Shown one piece after another: positions 1 to 6,643 of a stretch of 13,402 nucleotides of DNA; the stretch's first letter is position 1; each line of letters opens with the position of its first letter. Under the pieces are notes generated by a model. The model worked only from the letters and a program-made list of their open reading frames with translations, was not told the origin of the DNA and searched no databases. Location of the stretch: positions 1 to 13,402 of the forward strand of contig JAICKM010000103.1 of NCBI GenBank assembly GCA_025927935.1, read 5' to 3'. Made by a program: the position numbers and the translations under genes. The stretch comes from Chloroflexia bacterium (GTDB taxonomy: Bacteria; Chloroflexota; Chloroflexia; QHBQ01; JADMIH01).

Positions 1-558
1 CCAGACTTGCTCCAGCAGCATTTCGTGGGTCAGCACCTTGCCGCGATGGCTGGCGAGCAGCGCCAGCAAGCGATACTCTGTGGGGGTGAGCATCACTTCC
101 ACCCCGTCGCGGTAGACGCGCCGCTGGGTGAGATCGACCGTAAGGTTGTCGGCGATGACGACCGTGGCGGGGGCGGGGGTATCGGGCTGGCGCGAGCGGC
201 GCAGCAGCGCCCGCACGCGGGCCGCCAACTCGTCGGCGCCGAAGGGCTTGAGCAGATAATCGTCGGCTCCGGAGTCGAGGCCATGCACGATATCGCTCTC
301 GGCGGCGCGCGCCGTCAGCATCAGGATCGGCACCTGGGATGTGTCGCGGACTTTTTGGGCCACCGTGAAGCCATCCATCTCCGGCATCATCACGTCGAGG
401 ACCAGCAAGTCGAGCGACTCGGCCAGCGCCAACTCCAACGCCTGGCGCCCATCCGACGCGGTGATTACCCGGTATCCTTCCAACTCCAGCGTCCGCCGCA
501 CGAGCTTCAACATGCGGGGATCGTCCTCCGCAATGAGAATCGTTGCCTGTTTCAACAT
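1..558 (-). CDS. OmpR/PhoB-family DNA-binding response regulator (C-terminus cut by window edge)
   Basis: A cytoplasmic transcription regulator switched by phosphorylation, probably by the kinase encoded just upstream. The 186 visible residues hold a complete receiver domain (about 5-120) with the acidic pair D12/D13 (ILIAEDD), phosphoacceptor D55 (LVLDVMMPEMDG), switch T82 (LMLTARA) and K104 (DDYLLKPF). A winged-helix output domain starts near residue 132 and shows the family motif LTPTEYRLLALLASHRGKVL. The sequence ends at LLEQVW, so the recognition helix and wing, roughly the last 40-45 residues, lie outside. The ATG at 558 directly precedes the receiver domain and has GAGGAG 9 nt upstream. 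It lies 13 bp after the stop of the kinase gene, so the two are almost certainly cotranscribed and form a cognate pair. The target genes cannot be read from the sequence. Confidence 0.93.
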   Translation of the reverse strand, partial: MLKQATILIAEDDPRMLKLVRRTLELEGYRVITASDGRQALELALAESLDLLVLDVMMPEMDGFTVAQKVRDTSQVPILMLTARAAESDIVHGLDSGADDYLLKPFGADELAARVRALLRRSRQPDTPAPATVVIADNLTVDLTQRRVYRDGVEVMLTPTEYRLLALLASHRGKVLTHEMLLEQVW

Positions 559-567
559 GGTTGGGGT

Positions 568-573
568 CTCCTC
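568..573 (-). promoter_or_regulatory. Shine-Dalgarno site of the response regulator, overlapping the kinase stop codon
   Basis: On the minus strand GAGGAG lies 9 nt before the ATG at 558 and overlaps the TGA stop (572-574) of the kinase gene. Ribosomes finishing the kinase would be next to the regulator's initiation site, which fits translational coupling. The coupling is inferred; the site is seen. Confidence 0.7.
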
Positions 574-3500
574 ACTCGGGCTTGATGATTGGCAGGCGCA
601 CGGTGAAGGTGGTGCCTGCCCCCGGTGCGCTTTGCACCTCGATCCGCCCGCCGTGCGCATCGACAATGCGCCGGGTAATCGCCAAACCAAGCCCAGTGCC
701 GCCAACGGTGCGCGTCAGGCCGGAGTCGACGCGATGAAATGGCTCGAAAATTCGATCCAGGTGTTCGGACGGGATGCCCGGCCCGCTATCGGCGATGATG
801 ACGACGACATCCCCGCCGTCTTCCTCTACATGGACATCGATATGGCCGCCCTTGGGGGTGTACTTGGCGGCGTTGTCGAGCAAGTTCGAGACCACCTGGC
901 GCACCCGCCGCGGATCGGCCAGCACGAGGGGCAGTTGATCGGGAACCGAGAGTCCGAGTTGTTGCTTGCGCCCATTGAGACGAGGCAGGAATCCGTTGGC
1001 TTCGTCGCGGATCAACGGGGCCAGGTCCAGCGGTTCGGGTTCCATACTGAGCAGCGCCGCTTCCAGCCGGGACATATTCAGCAGATTGCTGACCAGTTCG
1101 GCCAGCCGGTCGCTGGAGTCTTCGATGTCGTGCAAAAACTCCTTCTGCTCTTCAGCGCTGAGCCGTTCGCCGTAGCGCAGCATCGTGCTGGTGAAGCCTT
1201 TGATGGCCGCCAGCGGCGTACGCAACTCGTGGGACACCGTCGAGAGCAGTTCCGACTTCAGCCGGTCGGCTTCGCGGGCAGCATGAGCCTCGGCAGCCTC
1301 GGCTTCCAATTGTTCGCGCTCGGTCAGGTCGCGCACGACCACCAGGATGCCGGTGACGCGGCCCCGCTCGTCGTGAACCTCACCGGGAGTTAGCCCGGCG
1401 TGGAAGGTCGTGCCGTCCCGGCGGCGTAGTGTTACCGAGATCTCGCGCCCGGCGGGGTAGGCGCCGCTGAGAATTTTGCGTAGCTCGGCCCGCGAGGCCG
1501 TATCCTCTGCGCCCGGCCAATAGGGGAGCGGCGGTAACTGCCCTTCCAACTCCTCCTGCTGGTAGCCGACCATATCGCAGAAAGCGCGGTTTGCCAGCAT
1601 ATGGCGGCCTTCGGTGTCGACCACGGCCAGGCCCTCGCTCATCGAGTCGATCAGCGACTCCGAGAAGCGGTAGGCGGCCTGCATGGCGTCGTAGAGCGCG
1701 GCTTTGTCGAGGGCAATCGCGGCCTGGCTGGCGAGGGGCGCCAGGGCTGCTTCGTCGCCTGAGTGCAGATTAGCGCCCAGAATCACCAGCAGGCCCAGGA
1801 GCCGGTCGCGCGCAATCAAGGGCGCGATGACCCCGCGGGTGACGCCGAGCGCTTCGCTGAGGCTTTGCAGCACGTCAGGCGGTGCCGTCGGGAAGCAGAT
1901 CGCCAGGGCGGGCAGAATGTCGTCGCAGAACTGGACTTCCCGGCTGCGCATCGCCACTTCGAAGACTTCGATTTTGTCCAGCGGCAGGTGCTCGGGCGCC
2001 GGCGGTTGGATGCCGGTCGCCACCACGCGGGATGTCTCGCGGGCGGTGAACGAATGGGCAATCACACTTAGCCCGTCGCCGTTTTCGCCGGTGCCGGTCA
2101 CGACGGCGTGCAAGCCCAGGCTGCGCAGCCCGGCAAAGGTCTGGGCAAAGACTTCGTCGGCATGGCGGGCCGCCTGGATTTGCACGCTGACGTTGTTCAG
2201 CGCGTGTACGCGCTCGCTGAGGCGCCGGACGGCCGCCAGGTGTTCGCGGGTTTCTTCATACAGCCGGGCCGTGGTCAGTGCTGAGGCGACCTGGGCCGCC
2301 AGGTGGCGTAACAGATCGGGGGTCAGCGGGAGCCAGTTCGGCATGTGCTGAATATTCAGGAAGCCCAGCACGCCCAGCAGCCAACCACGATAGAGCACCG
2401 GCACCAGCACCGCCGAGTCGATGCCCCGGTCGCGCCAGGTGCGCTCGCTGGGGGTGGGGGCGGGTTCGTCGGTATCGGCCCAGTAAATGAGGTCGCCCTT
2501 GAGGATGGCGGCCATCACGTCCGGCCAGCTTACCTGGGGATCCCAGGTGCCGCGCATATCGGGGGCGCCGGGCCGGTTGCAGGCATGGCGGACATTGGCC
2601 GTGCTCAGGTCGCTGCTGTAGACGGCGAAGAAGCAACTGGCGCACGGAATCAGCCGGGCGGCCGTGTCCACCAGTTGCGCCTGCACCTCGTCGTCGCTAT
2701 GCGCGGAGAGTAGCGCCTCGATAATGCCGTTGAAGGTGGCCTGGAAATGGGCCTCCTGGCGCGACCGCTCCAGCATCCGGGCGTTGGTGATCGCCAGCGC
2801 CGCCTGGCGGGCAAACTGTTCGAGCACCCGCATATCCACGGAAGTGAAGGTCTGCGTATTCTCCAGGGACATCACGCCGATGGAGCCGATCGGTCCGAAT
2901 GGCCCTGTCAGCGGATGCACCAGCGCCAGGTGGATCGGCGGGTTGCCCGACGACTGGGCGCCCTCGCCGGCTTTCCAGAGGGCCGGTTCGCCGGTGACGG
3001 TGACGCGGGCGGCCAGGCTGGCGTCCACGGTGTGGACCCGGTCCAGCAACGGTTCCATCCGGTCGCCGCTGACGACCGCCGCGCGGACCGAGCGCCCATC
3101 CGGCTCCAATAGGTTGATCGCCACGCCGTCGGCGTTGAACAGGTCACGCGCCCGGTCGGCGATGAGTTGCAGCACGTCGGGTTCGCCCAGGTGGCTGTTG
3201 AGGGCCGCGCTGATCTCGCTGACGGCTTCCGCGGCCTCCAACTGGGTGCGCTGCGCCCGCAGTTGGCTGCGCAACTCGGCATTCATGAGCAGTGTGCTGA
3301 GCTGCTCGATATAGATCTGGGCCAGGGCGAACATTTCGGGAGCCGGCGCGGCGCGGTCCGCGAATCCAAGCAACACCACGCCGGGCCGCTGGTCATCGTG
3401 CGTCAATTGCAGGCGCCACACGGCCGCCAGCCCGCTTCCGGCCAGCGCGGCTCCCACTTCGGGGCCAAAGGCCGCCGGGTCCAGCACCTTGTCGCCCTCC

Positions 3501-3793
3501 GCCGGATTCCCGCCCACGCCGTCCAGCCAGGTATACGGCAGATCGGCGGGCAGGCCCTGGGTGATCTCGACCGTCCAGGCCCCGCGCGCATCGGCGCGCA
3601 AAATGGCGAGTGCCGCCGGCCCGAACAACTGGTGCAAGCCGGTCAGCGCAGCCTCGTGCAAGGCGCTGAGATCTTCGGTGACGGGCAAGCGCGACAGGGC
3701 GGCGCGCACCGCGGCGAGCGTCGGCGTGTCGCTCAGCGGGCGGGGAGTCGCCGCGACGGGAGTCTGGGTTGCAGGCGCGATCTGTTTAACCAT
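572..3793 (-). CDS. Multi-GAF/PAS sensor histidine kinase (HisKA type)
   Basis: A 1073-residue cytoplasmic sensor kinase with no clear signal peptide or membrane segment. Domains in order: GAF-like (about 40-175), GAF (185-340), GAF (355-512), weaker GAF (530-700), PAS (705-825, with GLAVVDTEGRHMLANRAF), HisKA (840-910) with phosphoacceptor H855 in STVSHELRTPLAAIKGF, and HATPase_c (955-1068) with N-box VVSNLLDNAAKYTP, G1 DSGPGIP and G2 GGTGLGL. All catalytic boxes are intact. It should autophosphorylate on H855 and pass phosphate to the regulator encoded 13 bp downstream. I chose the ATG at 3793 (MVKQIAPATQ) because a TATAAT box lies 7 nt upstream. The frame stays open to about 4330, but that stretch is antisense to thyX and shows no domain. 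The ligands of the GAF domains cannot be predicted. The third GAF has a CxxC pair (C384, C387). Confidence 0.95.
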   Translation of the reverse strand: MVKQIAPATQTPVAATPRPLSDTPTLAAVRAALSRLPVTEDLSALHEAALTGLHQLFGPAALAILRADARGAWTVEITQGLPADLPYTWLDGVGGNPAEGDKVLDPAAFGPEVGAALAGSGLAAVWRLQLTHDDQRPGVVLLGFADRAAPAPEMFALAQIYIEQLSTLLMNAELRSQLRAQRTQLEAAEAVSEISAALNSHLGEPDVLQLIADRARDLFNADGVAINLLEPDGRSVRAAVVSGDRMEPLLDRVHTVDASLAARVTVTGEPALWKAGEGAQSSGNPPIHLALVHPLTGPFGPIGSIGVMSLENTQTFTSVDMRVLEQFARQAALAITNARMLERSRQEAHFQATFNGIIEALLSAHSDDEVQAQLVDTAARLIPCASCFFAVYSSDLSTANVRHACNRPGAPDMRGTWDPQVSWPDVMAAILKGDLIYWADTDEPAPTPSERTWRDRGIDSAVLVPVLYRGWLLGVLGFLNIQHMPNWLPLTPDLLRHLAAQVASALTTARLYEETREHLAAVRRLSERVHALNNVSVQIQAARHADEVFAQTFAGLRSLGLHAVVTGTGENGDGLSVIAHSFTARETSRVVATGIQPPAPEHLPLDKIEVFEVAMRSREVQFCDDILPALAICFPTAPPDVLQSLSEALGVTRGVIAPLIARDRLLGLLVILGANLHSGDEAALAPLASQAAIALDKAALYDAMQAAYRFSESLIDSMSEGLAVVDTEGRHMLANRAFCDMVGYQQEELEGQLPPLPYWPGAEDTASRAELRKILSGAYPAGREISVTLRRRDGTTFHAGLTPGEVHDERGRVTGILVVVRDLTEREQLEAEAAEAHAAREADRLKSELLSTVSHELRTPLAAIKGFTSTMLRYGERLSAEEQKEFLHDIEDSSDRLAELVSNLLNMSRLEAALLSMEPEPLDLAPLIRDEANGFLPRLNGRKQQLGLSVPDQLPLVLADPRRVRQVVSNLLDNAAKYTPKGGHIDVHVEEDGGDVVVIIADSGPGIPSEHLDRIFEPFHRVDSGLTRTVGGTGLGLAITRRIVDAHGGRIEVQSAPGAGTTFTVRLPIIKPE

Positions 3794-3800
3794 GTCCTCG

Positions 3801-3829
3801 ATTATAACAACGCAGCCTGCCGGGCGCAA
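3801..3829 (-). promoter_or_regulatory. Promoter of the two-component operon; predicts a leaderless kinase mRNA
   Basis: Read on the minus strand, TTGCGC (3829-3824) and TATAAT (3806-3801) are 17 bp apart. A TG one base before the -10 makes it an extended -10 promoter (TGTTATAAT). Only 7 nt (CGAGGAC) separate the -10 from the ATG at 3793, so the usual initiation distance puts the transcript start on or next to the A of the ATG. The GAGGA in this spacer ends one base before the ATG, too close to serve as a normal Shine-Dalgarno site. The motif is seen; the leaderless start is inferred. Confidence 0.65.
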
Positions 3830-3843
3830 GCGTATAGCGTATA
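3830..3843. repeat. Tandem heptamer (GCGTATA x2) in the divergent promoter region
   Basis: Two perfect copies of GCGTATA lie head to tail, directly upstream of the -35 element of the kinase promoter and about 50 bp from the thyX -10. The placement suits a direct-repeat operator, possibly for the OmpR-type regulator of the same operon, since that family often binds direct repeats. The unit is short and the spacing is 7 rather than 10-11 bp, so chance is a real alternative. Confidence 0.3.
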
Positions 3844-3889
3844 TGGTTGAGTTCGCCGGCAAAACGCAGATGCCGCTGCCGGGGGCTTG

Positions 3890-3898
3890 TGCTATAAT
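3890..3898 (+). promoter_or_regulatory. Extended -10 promoter of thyX
   Basis: TGCTATAAT combines a perfect TATAAT (3893-3898) with the extended -10 TG. No convincing -35 hexamer lies 16-18 bp upstream, which an extended -10 can tolerate. The predicted start is near 3905, leaving a 5' leader of about 65 nt before the thyX ATG. A Shine-Dalgarno sequence AAAGGA (3958-3963) lies 7 nt before that ATG. Confidence 0.6.
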
Positions 3899-3970
3899 GC
3901 GCTGTAATTTTCCGTCCGCGCCCCGCGATATGGCTCGCGGCGCCCGCCTTCCAGCCGAAAGGATCTGCCC

Positions 3971-5830
3971 ATGCGTATCCTGCGTGAACCGCAAGTCTTC
4001 CTGATCGCTCGCCAGCAGCTTGACGAGGCCGCCATTGACCAGTTTATCAGAGGCGAGGGTATGACCTGGGATACCGATGCGTCCTCTGCCGCCGAGAAGG
4101 TAGTCGAGGTGGGCGGGCGGGTCTGCTATATGTCGTTTGGCAAGGGCCGCAAGACCAATCACGAGTATATCGACAATATCCTGGAAGCCAAGCACGGCAG
4201 CGTCATCGAGCACGCCACCTGGACCTTTCTCTTCACCGGCGTGTCGCGCAGCCTGACCCATGAACTGATTCGCCACAGAGCCGGCTTCAGTTACTGCTTG
4301 ACCGGAGACACGCTCATCTATAGTGAGCACATGGCATCCGGCCGGCGCAGTGGGCCAACGAAGCGCACCCTCCGTGAGCTATACGAAATGACCAGAACCC
4401 AGCACGGGCGCTCCCGCATCCCTCTGCTGCGGCTCCGTTGTCTCGACGAAACGACAAACACCTTCACGACCGGCGCCGTCCGGTCTGTGGTCTATTCCGG
4501 GGTAAAGCCGGTGTTCCGGGTCGAGTTGGAGGATGGCAAGGCGATCACCTGCTCCCGCGATCACCGCTTCTTGACGCCGTCGGGTTGGCTGCCCCTGCAT
4601 CAAGTGGTCGGCAGCTTAACCTTATCGCCCGGCAATATCGCCCTGGTGGACACGCTGGACACGCCGATTGCCACGAACGGCCGTCCGGCGTATCAGGATT
4701 ACACGTGGCTGCACGATCATTATGTAGTCCAGAGTCTGGACCAAGCGACGATTGCCTCGCTGGCCGGTGTTTCGCCGCACACCATTCGTGCCTGGGTCCG
4801 CAAGCTGAACCTGCAAAAGTCATTGGGTTCGTGGACTAAAGGGGTGGAACCGTGGAACAAGGGCAAACAATATCAAGCAGGCTGGCACCATACAACCGAG
4901 ACGCGGGTGTGGCTATCAGAGCAAAAGCGAGGGGACAAGAATCCACAATGGCGTAGCGGCATCACTCCGAACGCGATCACCTTGCGGCGGCCCATGAAAG
5001 AGCTTCGCCCCCTGGTCTACGAGCGTGACGGCTACCGCTGCCGCCTGTGCGAGACGGTTGGCGGCAGGCTTACCGTCCATCACGTGTTACCGATCTGGCA
5101 TCGACCGGATCTGCGGGCGGATTTGGACAATCTGGTAACACTGTGCTCCACCTGCCACCGCAAGGTCAACGGCCACGAGGCGGAATATGCCGGACGGTTC
5201 GGGGTGCCGGTACAAGAGGTGGCGGAGCTTTGCGCTGCTCCTCAGCCCCGCGGGCGCCGCAGCGTGACCTACAAGTTCCTGCGCATCCAAAGCGTTACCT
5301 ATGCGGGGAAACAGGACACTTACGATATTGAGATGGTCGGGCCGCACCACAACTTTGTCGCCAACGGGATCGTGACCCATAACAGCCAGCTGAGTCAGCG
5401 GTACGTGGATGAGAGCACGGCGGACTTTGTGGAGCCGGAGGCCATTGCCGCCAACCCGGAAGCGCACGCGCTCTTCGAGCAGACGATTGCCGCGGCCCAG
5501 GAAGCGTATGTGGCGCTGGTGGAGTTACTCGACAAGCAATTTGTCGATGTGCCGACCAAGACCCTGCGCCGCAAGATGGCCCGCCAGGCGGCGCGCGCCG
5601 TGCTGCCCAACGCCACCGAGACCAAGATCGTGGTCACGGCCAACGCCCGCTCCTGGCGCCACTTCATCGAGATGCGCGCCAGCCCTTACTCCGAGCCGGA
5701 AATCCGCCGGCTGGCGATCAAGATCTTGCGCGTGTTGCAACAGGAGGCGCCCAATCTCTTCGGCGACTATGAGATCGTAACGGCGGAGGACGGCAGCGAA
5801 GTCGCCGTGACGGCACACACCAAGGTGTAA
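3971..5830 (+). CDS. thyX: FAD-dependent thymidylate synthase ThyX precursor, intein-interrupted
   Basis: ThyX makes dTMP from dUMP using methylene-tetrahydrofolate, NAD(P)H and FAD, and is the essential thymidylate source where ThyA is absent. The frame encodes 619 residues. Removing the 363-residue intein (109-471) leaves a 256-residue enzyme, a normal ThyX length. Extein landmarks are GSVIEHATWTFLFTGVSRS, ELIRHR at 98-103, then across the splice SY/SQLSQRYVDES, and near the C-terminus LPNATETKIVVTANARSW followed by RHFIEMR. The spliced signature has 8 residues between RHR and S instead of the usual 7. The ATG at 3971 is preceded by AAAGGA at 7 nt. The enzyme is expected to be inactive until protein splicing, because the dUMP/flavin-binding motif is split. 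The gene is monocistronic here, with a convergent neighbour 15 bp beyond its stop. Confidence 0.96.
   Translation: MRILREPQVFLIARQQLDEAAIDQFIRGEGMTWDTDASSAAEKVVEVGGRVCYMSFGKGRKTNHEYIDNILEAKHGSVIEHATWTFLFTGVSRSLTHELIRHRAGFSYCLTGDTLIYSEHMASGRRSGPTKRTLRELYEMTRTQHGRSRIPLLRLRCLDETTNTFTTGAVRSVVYSGVKPVFRVELEDGKAITCSRDHRFLTPSGWLPLHQVVGSLTLSPGNIALVDTLDTPIATNGRPAYQDYTWLHDHYVVQSLDQATIASLAGVSPHTIRAWVRKLNLQKSLGSWTKGVEPWNKGKQYQAGWHHTTETRVWLSEQKRGDKNPQWRSGITPNAITLRRPMKELRPLVYERDGYRCRLCETVGGRLTVHHVLPIWHRPDLRADLDNLVTLCSTCHRKVNGHEAEYAGRFGVPVQEVAELCAAPQPRGRRSVTYKFLRIQSVTYAGKQDTYDIEMVGPHHNFVANGIVTHNSQLSQRYVDESTADFVEPEAIAANPEAHALFEQTIAAAQEAYVALVELLDKQFVDVPTKTLRRKMARQAARAVLPNATETKIVVTANARSWRHFIEMRASPYSEPEIRRLAIKILRVLQQEAPNLFGDYEIVTAEDGSEVAVTAHTKV
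4295..5383 (+). mobile_element. Intein in ThyX (363 residues, between Tyr108 and the +1 Ser)
   Basis: The in-frame insertion starts with Cys1 (CLTGDTLIYS, block A) and ends with ...GIVTHN (block G: penultimate His, terminal Asn), followed by Ser+1 of the extein. Block B is GKAITCSRDHRFLT, with S87 and H90 in the usual T/S-x-x-H positions. Block F is DTYDIEMVGPHHNFVANG. All nucleophiles for standard class 1 splicing (Cys1, His-Asn, Ser+1) are present, so it should excise itself and join the two ThyX halves. The centre carries an HTH/HNH homing endonuclease. Base composition differs from the host gene: by hand count 63 of 120 bases are G/C at 4801-4920, against 87 of 120 in the C-extein at 5561-5680. 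This supports arrival by transfer. The continuous reading frame and Hint motifs exclude an intron. Confidence 0.95.
4724..5173 (+). other. Homing endonuclease region of the intein: HTH, NUMOD3-like linker, HNH nuclease
   Basis: Numbered from intein Cys1. Residues 144-173 form a helix-turn-helix (LDQATIASLAGVSPHTIRAW) of the type that anchors homing nucleases to DNA. Residues about 178-222 contain WTKGVEPWNKGK and LSEQKRGDKNPQW, resembling NUMOD3 DNA-binding repeats of phage and intron HNH enzymes. Residues 234-293 are an HNH domain with zinc ligands C249/C252 and C284/C287 and an H263-N279-H288 core. No stop, frameshift or missing catalytic residue is visible, so the nuclease looks active. 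Its predicted target is the empty thyX site. LAGLIDADG motifs, the commoner intein nuclease type, are absent. Confidence 0.85.
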
Positions 5831-5833
5831 GCG

Positions 5834-5855
5834 GCCCGGCGGGGATCAGCCGGGC
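5834..5855. other. GC-rich stem-loop between convergent genes
   Basis: GCCCGGC (5834-5840) and GCCGGGC (5849-5855) form a perfect 7-bp stem around an 8-nt loop. The stem begins 3 bp after the thyX stop, and its loop includes most of the minus-strand stop codon at 5846-5848. Neither strand has a T-run after it, so it is not a standard intrinsic terminator. It may protect both 3' ends or slow polymerase. Confidence 0.4.
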
Positions 5856-6277
5856 GGGGGACCGGCCAGGTCGAGCAGCACCGCCCAGGCCACCCAGATC
5901 ACAATCATCAGCATAAAGCCGAATAGCGCCCAGATGGCCGCGACCCACGCGCTTATCGGGCCGCTATCCGGGTGAGCGGCGGCCCAGGCCCGGTAGTCCG
6001 CGCGCTGTAAGTACAGAAACAGCCCGGCGTCGCCGAGACTCAAAAGCAGCAGGGTCAGGAAAGTGCGGTTGGCCCAGGCCGGCCCCTGGCTCCAGAGCGC
6101 CAGCACGATGGCGGTGGATGCGATGCCGGTCAGTGCGGCAAAGACGGCTTTATCGAGCCGGCCCAGGCGCACCAGGTTGGCGGCAGTGACGAGGCTGCCG
6201 GCCAGGGGCAGCAGGAACACGGTGGCCCACCCCGAGGTGATCGGGTGCCAGGGCGTCGCCGGGGCCGTGCGTCTCAT
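5846..6277 (-). CDS. Small four-helix membrane protein of unknown function
   Basis: A 143-residue inner-membrane protein that I do not recognise. Four hydrophobic segments are visible: about 16-36 (GWATVFLLPLAGSLVTAANL), 43-62, 71-90 and 108-137. The loops are short and the N-terminus is basic (MRRT), which suggests the N-terminus is inside. The first segment, with its following NLVRLGR, is reminiscent of small uncharacterised membrane proteins that start SGWAT.FL.PLAG, but this gives no function. The ATG at 6277 overlaps the TGA of the upstream gene (ATGA), and AGGGG lies 6 nt before the ATG, so the two should be translated as a coupled pair. It ends convergently with thyX, 15 bp apart. No catalytic motif is seen. 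Confidence 0.8.
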   Translation of the reverse strand: MRRTAPATPWHPITSGWATVFLLPLAGSLVTAANLVRLGRLDKAVFAALTGIASTAIVLALWSQGPAWANRTFLTLLLLSLGDAGLFLYLQRADYRAWAAAHPDSGPISAWVAAIWALFGFMLMIVIWVAWAVLLDLAGPPPG

Positions 6278-6636
6278 GGGCGGCCCCTATCCGCGGCGCT
6301 GAGGCGCTGCTGTTCCCAGGCGGCCCAGAGGAGATCTCGGGCGTCGGCCATGGTCGGCGCCACGCGCAGGCCCAGACACCGGGTGCCGGCGAACCAGGAG
6401 ACGAAGAACCGCGCTTCGGGCGCATCGAGGCTATTCCACCCGGCATGGCGGGGATCGACGTGCTGGACCCCCAGATAGGCTTTAAACCGGGCGGCGGGCA
6501 GCAGCAGCTTACCCAGCCGGCGTGTGCGGCCCCAGGGGCAAACCCCGGCGGCGACATAGGCGTCCGGGTCGCTATCCCATGGCGGATTGTAGACGGCGCT
6601 CCAGGCAATGGCGCGCTCCAGTTCGTCGCGGTGCAT
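6274..6636 (-). CDS. Conserved-looking hypothetical protein, 120 residues
   Basis: A soluble protein, rich in Trp, Arg and Ala, that matches no family I know. Features are an acidic start (MHRDELERAIAWSAVY), then NPPWDSDPDAYVAAG, CPWGRTRRLGKLLLPAARF, a central HVDPRHAGWNSLDAPEARF and a C-terminal helix ARDLLWAAWEQQRL. There is no signal peptide or membrane segment. The ATG at 6636 was chosen over the in-frame extension to 6699 because the natural N-terminus follows a TATAAT box 7 nt upstream and the upstream codons look non-coding. It is the first gene of a two-gene unit. Its stop overlaps the start of the membrane-protein gene by 4 bp, so the two products may act together at the membrane. 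This is inferred from position only. Confidence 0.75.
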   Translation of the reverse strand: MHRDELERAIAWSAVYNPPWDSDPDAYVAAGVCPWGRTRRLGKLLLPAARFKAYLGVQHVDPRHAGWNSLDAPEARFFVSWFAGTRCLGLRVAPTMADARDLLWAAWEQQRLSAADRGRP

Positions 6637-6643
6637 CGCGCCT

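Noticed and set aside
341..1393. Long plus-strand open frame opposite the first kinase and its response regulator
   Set aside because: It has no domain, is antisense to clear kinase motifs and is explained by third-position GC bias.
2256..2665. Phytochrome/bilin-binding GAF in the first kinase
   Set aside because: No DIP-type or chromophore-Cys-His motif is present; only a CxxC pair is seen.
3794..4330. N-terminal extension of the first kinase by about 179 codons
   Set aside because: It runs antisense through the thyX N-extein, shows no domain, and the ATG at 3793 has its own promoter.
5047..5331. Separate out-of-frame gene within the HNH region
   Set aside because: It overlaps the intact HNH frame and encodes no recognisable motif.
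4295..5383. Group I intron or other RNA element interrupting thyX (suggested by HNH and NUMOD3-like motifs)
   Set aside because: The reading frame is continuous and Hint blocks A, B, F and G with Cys1, His-Asn and Ser+1 are present, so it is an intein.
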